From the NCBI RefSeq assembly GCF_003946385.1, contig NZ_RHOE01000001.1:41736-105735 (forward strand): a DNA stretch of 64,000 bases. The letters are read 5' to 3'. Both the position numbers and the translations under genes were made by a program. The notes below the pieces were generated by a model. That model ran no database searches and was not told where the DNA came from. It worked only from the letters and a program-made list of their open reading frames with translations. Positions 47,484 through 56,396 of this stretch are shown one piece after another. The stretch comes from Loigolactobacillus zhaoyuanensis. GTDB taxonomy: Bacteria > Bacillota > Bacilli > Lactobacillales > Lactobacillaceae. How positions within the stretch are numbered: the stretch's first letter is position 1; each line of letters starts with the position of its first letter.

Positions 47484-48101
47484 TTACGGATCATGTACGA
47501 CGACTTTGGTGCCGAAGGGGATATTATCGTGGATCCATTTAGCATCGGCAATGGTTAAGCGGACACAACCATGGGAGGCTTTCTGACCTAACTTTTCGGC
47601 TTCGGCGACTTCGTAATTGCCGGATGCGTCAGTAGGTACTGTATGGAAAAGATAAACCCCGTGGCCTGACCAAGATGTCCAATAGTTGGCCCCTTCATTT
47701 AAACTTTGATTAAAAAAGCTTTGACCACGTTCGGCTTCGATCGTAAAGGTTCCATTTGGCGTGGTATTGTTGATCCCAGTGGACGCATACATGGTATAAA
47801 GGACCTTTGTCCCATCTTTAACGTACACGCGCTGTTTACCTTGAGAAACATCTAACCAAGCGTTGGGATGCTGTTTCAGGTCGGGATAGGCTTGCTTCTC
47901 CGACGGTGCGCGCCAATCGATGGTTTTCTTTTTTGGTGTCTTTTTGGGCTGGACCTTTTTCTTAGTTGCGGTCACAGCTGATTCAACTTTTGGCGCCATG
48001 ACTTGCTTTGCGCTAACAATGTGGCGATAGCCCAAACCTAGTAAAGTTACGGCCAATAACACAATGATCGCTAATTGTTGCATTTTGATGAATCGCTTCA
48101 T
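47484..48101 (-). CDS. L,D-transpeptidase (YkuD family)
   Basis: A 205-residue cell-wall enzyme. An N-terminal membrane anchor (about 10-28, LAIIVLLAVTLLGLGY) is followed by a Lys/Pro-rich linker and the YkuD domain (from about 82). The catalytic motif is SHGCVRLTIADAKWI, with His and Cys present. It would form 3-3 cross-links or attach stem peptides outside the membrane. GGAGCG precedes the start. It is convergent with the nucleoid-associated protein gene. Confidence 0.94.
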   Translation of the reverse strand: MKRFIKMQQLAIIVLLAVTLLGLGYRHIVSAKQVMAPKVESAVTATKKKVQPKKTPKKKTIDWRAPSEKQAYPDLKQHPNAWLDVSQGKQRVYVKDGTKVLYTMYASTGINNTTPNGTFTIEAERGQSFFNQSLNEGANYWTSWSGHGVYLFHTVPTDASGNYEVAEAEKLGQKASHGCVRLTIADAKWIHDNIPFGTKVVVHDP

Positions 48102-48226
48102 GAATTAATCGCTCCAATAACAATGATTCTGGCTTAGCACTTATCATACCTGACTCTAATACTGAACGCAAAGAAGCTGCGTAAAATTAATATTTCAATT
48201 TGATTGCAAATATGACAAGATACGGA

Positions 48227-48550
48227 TCAAGCGGTGCCGAAGCCGTCTAAAAGGACGACGCCAGCTACGATCAAGACTAACCCGATGACGCCGATGAAAT
48301 TCAAAGGCTCATGCCATAAATAAATCGAGATCAGCGTGGTTAAAATTAAACCGAGACCAGCCCAGCTTGCGTAAGCCAAGTTAAGCGGCACCGTTTTGAT
48401 CGACAGCGATAAAAAGAAAAAACAAATGCCATAAGCCAGTAGGGTGCCGATCGTTGGTAAAAGGTGACTAAAACCTGCCGAGACTTTCAACAGATTAGTT
48501 CCGATCAATTCACCAATAATTGCAATTCCTAAATAAATATAGCCTACCAT
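48227..48550 (-). CDS. Small multidrug resistance (SMR) family transporter
   Basis: A 107-residue protein with four membrane helices. It begins GYIYLGIAIIGELIGTNLLKVSAGF with the essential membrane Glu (residue 14), then LNLAYASWAGLGLI and GVIGLVLIVAGVVLLD. SMR dimers export cationic drugs or guanidinium in exchange for protons; which applies cannot be told. GAAGGAA fits the ATG at 48550, and the upstream open frame is not used. It lies in the same direction as the L,D-transpeptidase gene. Confidence 0.92.
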   Translation of the reverse strand: MVGYIYLGIAIIGELIGTNLLKVSAGFSHLLPTIGTLLAYGICFFFLSLSIKTVPLNLAYASWAGLGLILTTLISIYLWHEPLNFIGVIGLVLIVAGVVLLDGFGTA

Positions 48551-48882
48551 CAAGCATTCCTTCTCTCTACTACGATAGTAAAACACTTTGCTTAAAGGTA
48601 CAACCAAGAAGCATTAAGTTTGCTTTAACATTTTATTGCGTCGACAATTTGCTTGCAAAAAAGCTAAGTTAGCTAACACACAAAACAAGTTGGTGGCTGA
48701 AACGTCAATTTTCTGGTAGAATTGTACTTTGACGTTTCAAATAGAGCCGTTTTAGGCTGTCAAGTAAAAATTCTTTACATTATTTGCTAAAAGGACTAGC
48801 CAGCGTTAGTAAAAAATGATAAACTAATACTCGTTTGAGACGAAGGTCGAAAAAAATATAAATATCAGGGAGGATTTCAATT

Positions 48883-49032
48883 ATGCGTGTGAACATTACA
48901 ATGGAATGCACAGATTGTCATCATCGCAACTACTTAACTAGCAAGAATCGTCGTAACAATCCTGATCGTATGGAATTAAATAAATATTGCCCAAACGAAC
49001 GGAAAGTTACCGTACATCGCGAAACTAAGTAA
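48883..49032 (+). CDS. rpmG: 50S ribosomal protein L33
   Basis: A 49-residue protein starting [19 protein letters not shown]. The first zinc pair (CTDC, Cys 9 and 12) is kept, but the second pair is reduced to one Cys in KYCPNER, so zinc binding is probably lost, as in zinc-independent L33 paralogues. AGGGAGG lies upstream. It is short and easily missed. It is divergent from the SMR gene and upstream of fthC; the 332-base gap before it shows no other gene. Confidence 0.95.
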   Translation: MRVNITMECTDCHHRNYLTSKNRRNNPDRMELNKYCPNERKVTVHRETK

Positions 49033-49176
49033 AGCCGATGGCGCGTTTACTTAGCGTGGCTGGGTAAATGTGTGCATTATGACCATTACTCACTGAGTGG
49101 TGGTTATTATGTAAGTGAGTTCGGGCTAATCCCCGGGCTTATTTTTTTAGGAAGGCTAATTGCTGGGAGTGAGCAA

Positions 49177-49731
49177 ATGGAAAAAGCAGCAGCACGTCAA
49201 CTGTTGATCAAACGTTTAACCAATTTGGCGCAGCAAGCAGATAAGCAGCAAGAGCAACAACAGTTATATCAACAATTGTTTGCACTGCCGCAATGGCAGC
49301 AGGCTAAGCGAATTGGCCTGACCATTAGTCAAGCGCTGGAAGTAGCGACGCAACCGATCATTGAAGCCGCATGGGCTGCTGGTAAAACGGTTTACGTGCC
49401 TAAAGTAATGCCGCAGCGCCAGTTAGCGTTTTTACCTTATACGGCGACGACGGTGTTGGTCCAAAGTAAATTCGGGTTACACGAGCCGGCTTATCAGGCA
49501 GAACTAGTGGCAACTGATTTTGATTTATTGTTAGTGCCAGGTTTAGCCTTTACCGCTGCTGGCAAGCGCTTAGGCTTTGGCGGCGGTTATTATGATCGCT
49601 TTTTAGCCCAGCATCCGCAAAAAACGGTGAGTCTAGCACTGAGCCCGCAATTTTATACAACGGCAGACTGGCCAGTCGAACGATTTGATATGACGATCGA
49701 TCATGTGATCACTGTGAAGCAGGTGAAATAA
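49177..49731 (+). CDS. 5-formyltetrahydrofolate cyclo-ligase
   Basis: Converts 5-formyl-THF to 5,10-methenyl-THF with ATP. The 184-residue protein shows an N-terminal Lys-rich helix, VPKVMPQRQLAFLPY, and the signature VPGLAFTAAGKRLGFGGGYYDRFL near residue 115. GGGAGTGAG is close to ATG 49177; the longer in-frame extension from 49072 has no homology features. It heads the operon with the rhomboid gene, yqgQ and glk. Confidence 0.95.
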   Translation: MEKAAARQLLIKRLTNLAQQADKQQEQQQLYQQLFALPQWQQAKRIGLTISQALEVATQPIIEAAWAAGKTVYVPKVMPQRQLAFLPYTATTVLVQSKFGLHEPAYQAELVATDFDLLLVPGLAFTAAGKRLGFGGGYYDRFLAQHPQKTVSLALSPQFYTTADWPVERFDMTIDHVITVKQVK

Positions 49732-49733
49732 GG

Positions 49734-50405
49734 ATGCAACGAAAACTAAATCAATGGCGTAACGAGCCTTATATGATGTATTTCTTTTTAGGGTTACAGA
49801 TTCTAGTTTACTTGGTGATGACTTTATTTGGTGGTAGCCAAGATAGTAATGTGTTGATTTTCTTTGGTGCTAAGGTCAACGTGCTGATCCAGCAAGGTGA
49901 ATGGTGGCGTTTGCTCACCCCGGTATTCTTGCACAGCGGGTTGATGCACATTGCGGTTAATTCTGTGACCTTGTATTTTATTGGGATGCAGATCGAGTCG
50001 TTATTTGGCCATTGGCGCTTTACGCTGATTTATTTATTAAGCGGGATCACCGGCAATATCGCTAGTTTTGTTTTTAACCCGGGGATCTCGGTCGGTGCTA
50101 GCACAGCGTTATTCGGCTTATTCGGCGCTTTCTTCATGCTAATGGAGGCTTTCCGCCAAAATAGCGGGATCCGGGCGATGGGCCAGCAATTTGGGCTATT
50201 TATTCTGTTAAATCTAGCCTTTGATCTTTTTAACCCTGGGATCGATCTGGCTGGCCATATTGGCGGTCTGCTAGGTGGCTTCTTGGTGGCAAACATTGTG
50301 GGTGTACCGTATCAACGCAGTGTTTCCACAGTACGCCGGATCGGGGCGTTGGTGGTTTTAGCATTAGCGAGCGGAATTTTTCTTTATATGGGTTTTACTA
50401 ACTAA
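49734..50405 (+). CDS. Rhomboid family intramembrane serine protease
   Basis: A 223-residue six-helix membrane protease. The catalytic Ser is in ISVGASTALFGLFGAF (near residue 123) and the His in DLAGHIGGLLGGF (near 177). HSGLMHIAVNSVTLYFIG supplies the conserved HxxxN part. It lies two bases after the cyclo-ligase gene and before yqgQ-glk, the same order as B. subtilis yqgP (gluP). Substrates are unknown. Confidence 0.95.
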   Translation: MQRKLNQWRNEPYMMYFFLGLQILVYLVMTLFGGSQDSNVLIFFGAKVNVLIQQGEWWRLLTPVFLHSGLMHIAVNSVTLYFIGMQIESLFGHWRFTLIYLLSGITGNIASFVFNPGISVGASTALFGLFGAFFMLMEAFRQNSGIRAMGQQFGLFILLNLAFDLFNPGIDLAGHIGGLLGGFLVANIVGVPYQRSVSTVRRIGALVVLALASGIFLYMGFTN

Positions 50406-50438
50406 GCTTTCACGGTATAATTGTGAGGTTGTGACAAA

Positions 50439-50657
50439 ATGAAAACATTATATGATGTTCAGCAATTGCTTAAAAAATATAATATCTACGTTTACGTGGG
50501 TAAGCGGCTATGGGATATTGAATTAATGGCAATTGAGTTGGACCATTTATACGAAGCCGCCGTGGTTGAACACGACACTTATCTTCGTGCCAAAATGGTG
50601 TTAGAAAATGAGCATCGAATTGAAGAGCGACATGAAAATCAATCTGGAGGTAAGTAA
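50439..50657 (+). CDS. yqgQ: YqgQ family protein (DUF910)
   Basis: A 72-residue mostly helical protein between the rhomboid and glucokinase genes, the fixed position of yqgQ in Firmicutes. Conserved patterns are LLKKYNIYVYVGKRLWDIELMAIEL. A possible nucleic-acid-binding role is only inferred from its fold in relatives. The stop is five bases before glk. Confidence 0.92.
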   Translation: MKTLYDVQQLLKKYNIYVYVGKRLWDIELMAIELDHLYEAAVVEHDTYLRAKMVLENEHRIEERHENQSGGK

Positions 50658-50662
50658 CAGGC

Positions 50663-51625
50663 ATGGATAAAAAATTGATTGGTGTCGATTTAGGCGGCAC
50701 GACCACAAAATTTGCGATTCTAACGGTGGAAGGCGACATTCAACAACGTTGGAGCATCGATACAAATATTTTAGACGAAGGCGCGCATATTATCCCGGAT
50801 ATTATTGAATCGATCAATCATCATCTCGGCTTGTACGATATGTCCGCTGACCAATTTGCTGGCATCGGCATGGGTTCGCCTGGTACCGTTGATCGGCAAC
50901 TGGGCACGGTTATCGGCGCCTACAATTTGAACTGGAAGACGCTCCAACAAGCTAAAAAAGAAATCGAAGCTGGCACTGGGATCCAATTTGCCATCGATAA
51001 TGACGCCAACGTTGCCGCTTTAGGCGAACGCTGGAAAGGTGCTGGCGAAAACGACGATAACGTGGCTTTCGTAACTTTAGGCACAGGTGTCGGTGGCGGG
51101 ATCATCGCCGACGGGCATTTGCTACACGGGACAGCTGGCGCAGCTGGTGAAATTGGCCACGTGACCGTTGATCCAACTGGTTACGTTTGTACCTGTGGCA
51201 AAAAAGGCTGCTTAGAGACTGTAGCTTCCGCGACTGGCGTGGTTCGTGTGGCCCGCGATATGGCTGAAGAATACGCTGGTACGTCACAATTAAAGCAAAT
51301 TCTAGATGATGGCAACGAAATTTCTTCTAAAATTACGTTTGATTTGGCTAAACAAGGTGATCCATTAGCTAAAATGGTCGTTGATAAAGTGGCTAAGTAT
51401 TTAGGCATCGCTTTAGGCAATGTCGGCAATACTTTGAATCCAGCCTTTATCGTGATCGGTGGCGGCGTATCGGCTGCTGGTGATTTCTTATTGGACCAAG
51501 TACAAGCTTACTTCAATGAATATACTTTCCCACAAGTTAGGGCAACGACTAAATTGAAGTTAGCAGCGTTAGGCAACGTTGCCGGCGTCATTGGTGCTGC
51601 TTCATTAGCTTTAGAATTTGTTTAG
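50663..51625 (+). CDS. glk: Glucokinase (ROK family)
   Basis: Phosphorylates glucose at C6, feeding glycolysis. The 320-residue protein starts with the phosphate loop GVDLGGTTTKFAI. The ROK signature with the catalytic Asp and glucose contacts reads IDNDANVAALGE and GTGVGGGI, then the zinc motif HVTVDPTGYVCTCGKKGCLE. The end has IVIGGGVSAAGDF. GGAGGTAAG precedes the start. Confidence 0.97.
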   Translation: MDKKLIGVDLGGTTTKFAILTVEGDIQQRWSIDTNILDEGAHIIPDIIESINHHLGLYDMSADQFAGIGMGSPGTVDRQLGTVIGAYNLNWKTLQQAKKEIEAGTGIQFAIDNDANVAALGERWKGAGENDDNVAFVTLGTGVGGGIIADGHLLHGTAGAAGEIGHVTVDPTGYVCTCGKKGCLETVASATGVVRVARDMAEEYAGTSQLKQILDDGNEISSKITFDLAKQGDPLAKMVVDKVAKYLGIALGNVGNTLNPAFIVIGGGVSAAGDFLLDQVQAYFNEYTFPQVRATTKLKLAALGNVAGVIGAASLALEFV

Positions 51626-51696
51626 TGCGCGCTTGAACGTGTCGGCTCGCGGCACACTTGCGTTAGCGTAGTATTTTTTGGGGAGGTTGATCGGTC

Positions 51697-52086
51697 ATGT
51701 GGAATTTAATTTTAGAAATAATCGTCGTTATAGGTTTTCTTTTCATCGCTGGGCAGCAAATTTATTATATGATCCAGCGCAAACGCGTCGGCAAAGAATT
51801 AGTTGAAGCTGATTTTAATGCCGGCATGCGTAAGGCACAGATCATCGATTTACGTGAAAGTAAATATTTTGATGCCGGCCATATTTTAGGGGCACGGAAC
51901 TTACCTTATTCACAATTGAAACAACGTTATGGCGAAATTCGCCCAGATCTACCCGTTTATTTGTATGATCAAGGGCGGACATTAAGTACCCGGGCGGCCA
52001 TCCAATTAAATCGCAAAGGCTATCAGCAGATTTTCTGGCTCAAGCGCGGTTTTCAGGATTGGAACGGCAAAACCAAGCGTAAATAG
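51697..52086 (+). CDS. Rhodanese-like protein without the catalytic cysteine
   Basis: A 129-residue protein with one N-terminal membrane helix (about 4-24) and a cytoplasmic rhodanese domain (from about 40; IIDLRESKYFDAGHILGARNLPY). The active-site loop, normally C-x3-G-R, reads YDQGRT, so the persulfide Cys is Asp. Sulfur transfer is therefore unlikely, and a binding or scaffold role is more probable. It follows glk, as yqhL-like genes do, with GGGGAGG before the ATG. Confidence 0.88.
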   Translation: MWNLILEIIVVIGFLFIAGQQIYYMIQRKRVGKELVEADFNAGMRKAQIIDLRESKYFDAGHILGARNLPYSQLKQRYGEIRPDLPVYLYDQGRTLSTRAAIQLNRKGYQQIFWLKRGFQDWNGKTKRK

Positions 52087-52092
52087 CAAGGC

Positions 52093-52131
52093 AAAAGGTT
52101 GGCTCAATCAATAGATTGCTGTCAACCTTTT
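52093..52131 (+). terminator. Hairpin terminator candidate between the rhodanese gene and miaA
   Basis: AAAAGGTTG (52093-52101) pairs with CAACCTTTT (52123-52131), and inner AATC-AATA-GATT closes the top. Only a short T run follows, so read-through to miaA is possible. Confidence 0.7.
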
Positions 52132-52169
52132 CTTGTACTGTAGGCTATTCAGTCAGAAGGAGGTTACTC

Positions 52170-53099
52170 ATGGCGCCACAAAAAATCATTTTGATCGTGG
52201 GACCGACAGCAGTGGGTAAAACCGCGTTAAGCTTGGAGCTGGCGCAGCATTTTCCTGGTGAAATTATTTCCGGCGATTCGATGCAAGTTTACCAGCAATT
52301 GGATATTGGCACGGCTAAAATCCAGCCGGCAGAAATGCAGGGCATCACCCATCACTTATTAAATATTCGACCCATGACGGCGCCGTTTACGGTGGCGGAC
52401 TTCCAAACGTTGGCTGAACAAGCGATCACGGCGATCGCGCAGCGCAGGCGGCAGCCTTTTATCGTTGGTGGGACTGGCTTTTATGTCCAATCGTTATTAC
52501 GCGGCTATCAACTGGGCGGTGCGGCCAGCGCCGCCAGTCAGGCAGTCCGAGAAAAGTGGCAGCAGGTCTACGCAACCAAAGGCGTACAGGCGCTGCAAGC
52601 TGCATTAGCGCAAGTTGACCCAGTTAGTGCGACTAAGATCCCAGCCGGCGATAGTCGCCGCTTGATCCGCGCCTTAGAGGTGTTTGCGTTAACTGGTCAG
52701 CCGATCTCGGCACAAACTGATCAAGTCAACCCACAATATCAGCCATTTATCATTGGTCTGACCACGCAGCGACAGGTTTTATATCAACGGATCAACGCCC
52801 GGGTCGACCTGATGATGACTGCTGGGCTACTAGCCGAAGCGAAATTAGTTTATCAAAATCGGGCGCAGGCACTGCAGGCCAGCAAAGCGATCGGCTATAA
52901 AGAATTTTTTCCTTATTTTGCCGGTGACATCGATTTGGCTACTGCAGTCGCCCAGGTCAAACAGAATTCGCGGCACTTCGCTAAACGGCAACTGACATTT
53001 TTCCGTAATCAAATGCCGACTCATTGGTATGATTTATTGGCGCAACCAGAACAGCTCAGCCAGATCAAGGCTGACGTTGCCCAGTTTTTAGCGGAGTAA
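52170..53099 (+). CDS. miaA: tRNA dimethylallyltransferase
   Basis: Adds the isopentenyl group to A37 of tRNAs reading UNN codons. The 309-residue protein begins APQKIILIVGPTAVGKTALSLELA with the P-loop, followed by SGDSMQVYQQLDIGTAK and the catalytic Asp region and PFIVGGTGFYVQSLL. The C-terminal helical part has AIGYKEF and KRQLTFFRNQ. AAGGAGG fits ATG 52170; an upstream ATG at 52116 is inside the hairpin and is rejected. Confidence 0.97.
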   Translation: MAPQKIILIVGPTAVGKTALSLELAQHFPGEIISGDSMQVYQQLDIGTAKIQPAEMQGITHHLLNIRPMTAPFTVADFQTLAEQAITAIAQRRRQPFIVGGTGFYVQSLLRGYQLGGAASAASQAVREKWQQVYATKGVQALQAALAQVDPVSATKIPAGDSRRLIRALEVFALTGQPISAQTDQVNPQYQPFIIGLTTQRQVLYQRINARVDLMMTAGLLAEAKLVYQNRAQALQASKAIGYKEFFPYFAGDIDLATAVAQVKQNSRHFAKRQLTFFRNQMPTHWYDLLAQPEQLSQIKADVAQFLAE

Positions 53100-53126
53100 A
53101 ATAGAAAAGGTGACAAGGAGATTATC

Positions 53127-54392
53127 ATGGTAGAAAATTGGCAACAAATTGATCCAAAATTACAACAATTAGTCGCACAAGTTGATCAACAAATTCAGCC
53201 GCAACTAGCTGAAATTAGTCAACAAGTCTTGTATAACCAGCATAAAGTGTTAACTGCTTTTCGCGACCATCAAGTTGCAACGGCTAGCTTTGCCGGCACC
53301 ACTGGCTATGGTTATGATGATGAAGGCCGTGATCAGCTCGATGCGATCTACGCTCAAGCTTTTGGTGGTGAGGCGGCGATAGTGCGGCCCCAGTTTGTTT
53401 CTGGGACCCACGCCATTGGAACGGCCTTTTTCGGTTTATTGCGGCCCGGCGACGAATTATTGTATTTAACTGGCATGCCTTACGATACATTGCAAGAAGT
53501 CATCGGTGTTGCCGGCAACGGGATCGGCTCGTTGAAGGAATTTGGGATCAGTTTTGATCACGTGCCCTTGACAGCGGCAGGCAAGGTAGCGCTGGATCAG
53601 ATCGCAGCGCACCTAAAACCACAAACTAAGGTCGTGGCGATCCAGCGTTCGCGCGGTTATTCCAGTCGCGATAGCTTCACTGTGGCTGAAATTGCCGTGA
53701 TGATCAAAGCCGTACGCAAAATTGCACCGACAGTTACCATTTTTGTCGATAATTGTTACGGCGAATTTTCTGAAACCGAAGAACCATTAGCAGTTGGTGC
53801 TGATCTGATGGCAGGCTCATTGATCAAAAATCCTGGCGGCGGGCTTGCCAAAACTGGTGGCTACGTTGCGGGTCGGCGTGATCTAGTTGAGCGTGTGGGT
53901 TACGCGTTGACGGTGCCTGGTATTGGTGCGGCGGAAGCAGCCACTTTAAACAGCATGGCTGACATGTTCCAAGGTTTTTTCTTGGCGCCCCATGTAGTTG
54001 GTGAGGCGATCAAAGGCGCCATTTTCACCGCGGCTTTATTAGGCCAACTTAAATTAGATGTGCACCCCACTTGGCAAGCGCCACGAACTGATTTGATTCA
54101 AACGGTTAATTTTGGAAATGCCGCGGCGATGGTGACTTTTGCTAAGGCGATCCAACAATTTTCGCCAGTCGATGCTTTTGTCGCGCCAATTCCTAGCGAA
54201 ATGGCCGGCTACGCTGATCCGATCATTATGGCTGCTGGGACGTTTGTTCAAGGCGCCAGTGTTGAATTATCAGCGGACGGTCCGTTACGGCCACCGTATA
54301 CGTTATACATTCAAGGCGGCTTGACCTTTGAACACGTTAAGTTAGCGATTACAGCTGCGGCTAATTCAGTCTTTTTTACTGAAAAGCCGTAA
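53127..54392 (+). CDS. ynbB: YnbB-type PLP enzyme (methionine gamma-lyase / aluminium resistance family)
   Basis: A 421-residue aspartate-aminotransferase-fold protein. The PLP lysine is in ADLMAGSLIKNPGGGLAKTGGY near residue 237. Other family parts are GTTGYGYDDEGRDQLD, RPQFVSGTHAI and VFVDNCYGEF-like FVDNCYGEFSE. It lies between miaA and glnR, exactly the B. subtilis ynbB position. The substrate is not known; the lyase name is by family only. AAGGAG precedes the start. Confidence 0.9.
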   Translation: MVENWQQIDPKLQQLVAQVDQQIQPQLAEISQQVLYNQHKVLTAFRDHQVATASFAGTTGYGYDDEGRDQLDAIYAQAFGGEAAIVRPQFVSGTHAIGTAFFGLLRPGDELLYLTGMPYDTLQEVIGVAGNGIGSLKEFGISFDHVPLTAAGKVALDQIAAHLKPQTKVVAIQRSRGYSSRDSFTVAEIAVMIKAVRKIAPTVTIFVDNCYGEFSETEEPLAVGADLMAGSLIKNPGGGLAKTGGYVAGRRDLVERVGYALTVPGIGAAEAATLNSMADMFQGFFLAPHVVGEAIKGAIFTAALLGQLKLDVHPTWQAPRTDLIQTVNFGNAAAMVTFAKAIQQFSPVDAFVAPIPSEMAGYADPIIMAAGTFVQGASVELSADGPLRPPYTLYIQGGLTFEHVKLAITAAANSVFFTEKP

Positions 54393-54405
54393 CAATTGAT
54401 TTCTA

Positions 54406-54458
54406 TGTTATAAAACATAACATACCGTGTTGACAAACGTGCGGTGGCTTGCTATGAT
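54406..54458 (+). promoter_or_regulatory. glnRA promoter with GlnR operator
   Basis: TGTTA-N7-TAACA at 54406-54422 matches the GlnR/TnrA box TGTNA-N7-TNACA exactly. TTGACA (54430-54435), 17 bases and TATGAT (54453-54458) follow. Position and sequence indicate autoregulation of glnR-glnA under nitrogen excess. Confidence 0.92.
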
Positions 54459-54486
54459 GAATTTGGCTTTATAAAGGAGGGTCGCT

Positions 54487-54885
54487 ATGAAAGAGAAAGA
54501 ACTACGGCGTTCGCTGTCTGTTTTTCCGATCGGAACAGTGATGAAATTGACTGATCTGACTGCGCGGCAAATTCGTTATTATGAAGAACAAGAATTGATT
54601 CGACCACAGCGCAATGATGGTAATCGCCGAATGTACTCATTAAATGATATTGACGTGCTACTGGAGATCAAAGATTACTTAGCTGAAGGGATCAACATGG
54701 CTGGCATCAAACATATCTATGACATGCAAGCACAAGCACAGCAAAAAAAGCAGGCTGATCTAGATCGACCGGTGACCGATAACGATGTTCGCCGGATCTT
54801 TCATGATGAATTATTGCAACAAGGCCGGCTAAACAGTGATGAACAAGGTCAGCCGACTCTTTTTCATACGCACAAGCGGCTTTAA
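54487..54885 (+). CDS. glnR: MerR-family nitrogen regulator GlnR
   Basis: A 132-residue repressor of nitrogen assimilation genes. The MerR-type winged helix reads TARQIRYYEEQELIRPQRNDGNRRMYSLNDIDVLLEI, followed by a short helix and a C-terminal tail that in relatives is the autoinhibitory, glutamine-synthetase-sensing part. AAAGGAGG precedes the ATG. It is transcribed with glnA 54 bases downstream. Confidence 0.97.
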   Translation: MKEKELRRSLSVFPIGTVMKLTDLTARQIRYYEEQELIRPQRNDGNRRMYSLNDIDVLLEIKDYLAEGINMAGIKHIYDMQAQAQQKKQADLDRPVTDNDVRRIFHDELLQQGRLNSDEQGQPTLFHTHKRL

Positions 54886-54939
54886 AAACAGCGATACCGA
54901 TAAAATTAATTTAGTTACTAAATTGAAGGGGCGATGACC

Positions 54940-56280
54940 ATGGCTAAAAAGAACTATACTAAGGATGAGATCCGTCAAATTTCACAAGATGAAAATGTTC
55001 AGTTTCTCCGCTTGATGTTCACTGATATCAGCGGTGTGATCAAAAACGTGGAGGTTCCCGTTGATCAGCTAGATAAAGTGCTGGATAACAAAGTGATGTT
55101 CGACGGTTCTTCAATTGATGGTTTCGTCCGTATTGAAGAAAGTGATATGTATTTATATCCAGATTTGAACACTTGGATGATTTTCCCTTGGGGCTCCGAA
55201 CACGGCAAGGTTGCGCGCTTGATCTGCCGGGTCTACAACACAGATGGCACACCATTTGACGGTGACCCACGGAATAATTTGATTCGCGTGCTTGATGAAA
55301 TGCGGACTGCCGGTTACACCGACTTCAACATTGGACCAGAACCCGAATTTTTCCTGTTCAAACTTGACGCTAATGGCGAACCAACCTTGCAATTAAACGA
55401 TAAAGGGAGTTATTTTGATTTCGCCCCAGTCGATCTAGGTGAAAATTGCCGCCGCGATATCGTTTTAGAATTAGAAAATATGGGCTTTGAAGTCGAGGCT
55501 AGCCACCATGAAGTAGCGCCTGGTCAGCATGAGATCGATTTTAAATACGCCGACGCACTAGAAGCCGCTGACGATATTCAAACCTTCAAGTTAGTGGTTA
55601 AAACAGTTGCCCGTAAGCATGGTTTGCACGCGACCTTTATGCCGAAACCGCTGGATGGTATTAACGGTTCAGGGATGCATATGAATATGTCATTGTTCCA
55701 TGACAAAGGCAATGCGTTCTACGATGAAAAAGGCGACATGCGCTTATCGACTGAAGCTTATTATTTCTTAGCTGGTTTATTGAATCACGCGCGCGGCTTG
55801 ACGGCGATCGCTAATCCAACAGTCAACTCGTACAAACGTTTAGTACCTGGTTTTGAAGCCCCAGTTTATGTTGCTTGGTCCGGTAAAAATCGTTCACCAT
55901 TAGTTCGGGTGCCAGCAGCCCGCGGGTTATCGACGCGTTTGGAATTACGGAGCGTTGATCCCACTGCTAATCCATACTTAGCTATTGCGGCGATGTTGGA
56001 AGCCGGCTTGGACGGCATTCGGAACAAGGTTGAACCACGGCCAGCGGTTGATCGTAATATTTACCGGATGGACGAGGATGAGCTGAAAGCCAACCACATT
56101 ACCGATCTTCCTTCAACCTTACACAATGCTTTGAAAGATCTACAAGAAGACGAAGTATTGCGCAATGCGCTGGGTAGCCATTTATACCAAAGCTTTATGG
56201 AATCTAAACGCCTGGAATGGGCGTCATATCGCCAAGTTGTCTCCCAATGGGAACGCGATCAATACTTAGAATTATATTAA
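54940..56280 (+). CDS. glnA: Glutamine synthetase, type I
   Basis: Makes glutamine from glutamate, ammonia and ATP. The 446-residue protein has [19 protein letters not shown] (latch and substrate loop), metal ligands in GPEPEFFLF and [28 protein letters not shown], and [13 protein letters not shown] before [16 protein letters not shown]. No adenylylation-type Tyr loop is apparent, so it is the GSI-alpha type, controlled by feedback and complexed with GlnR. AAGGGG favours ATG 54940; ATG 54934 is two codons upstream. Hairpin H1-C starts four bases after the stop. Confidence 0.97.
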   Translation: MAKKNYTKDEIRQISQDENVQFLRLMFTDISGVIKNVEVPVDQLDKVLDNKVMFDGSSIDGFVRIEESDMYLYPDLNTWMIFPWGSEHGKVARLICRVYNTDGTPFDGDPRNNLIRVLDEMRTAGYTDFNIGPEPEFFLFKLDANGEPTLQLNDKGSYFDFAPVDLGENCRRDIVLELENMGFEVEASHHEVAPGQHEIDFKYADALEAADDIQTFKLVVKTVARKHGLHATFMPKPLDGINGSGMHMNMSLFHDKGNAFYDEKGDMRLSTEAYYFLAGLLNHARGLTAIANPTVNSYKRLVPGFEAPVYVAWSGKNRSPLVRVPAARGLSTRLELRSVDPTANPYLAIAAMLEAGLDGIRNKVEPRPAVDRNIYRMDEDELKANHITDLPSTLHNALKDLQEDEVLRNALGSHLYQSFMESKRLEWASYRQVVSQWERDQYLELY

Positions 56281-56283
56281 AGA

Positions 56284-56396
56284 GTGCCCTAAAAAGGCGC
56301 TTAGATTCTGAGCACTAGCCTAGATTGGCAATAAGAGACACACAGTGGCTTGTTTGCCAATCGTAGCTAGGCGCAGGAATCTGCTTTTTTAGGCAC
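56284..56396. repeat. Long hairpin module H1 of copy C, just after glnA
   Basis: Left arm GTGCCCTAAAAAGG with right arm TTTTTTAGGCAC, then AGATTCT/AGGAATCT-like pairing, GCACTAGCC and TTGGCAA ... TTGCCAATCGTAGCTAGGC inside. The interior matches H1 of copy B while the outer stem differs in sequence and still pairs. It may serve as the glnA 3' end. Confidence 0.8.

Noticed and set aside
48600..48882. Promoter of rpmG
   Set aside because: Several weak -10-like boxes exist (for example TAAACT near 48820) but none has a matching -35 box, so none is reported.
49086..49120. ACTCACT/AGTGAGT inverted repeat with a 19-base loop before the cyclo-ligase gene as a riboswitch
   Set aside because: The stem is only 7 bp and no known riboswitch pattern is visible; no function can be supported.
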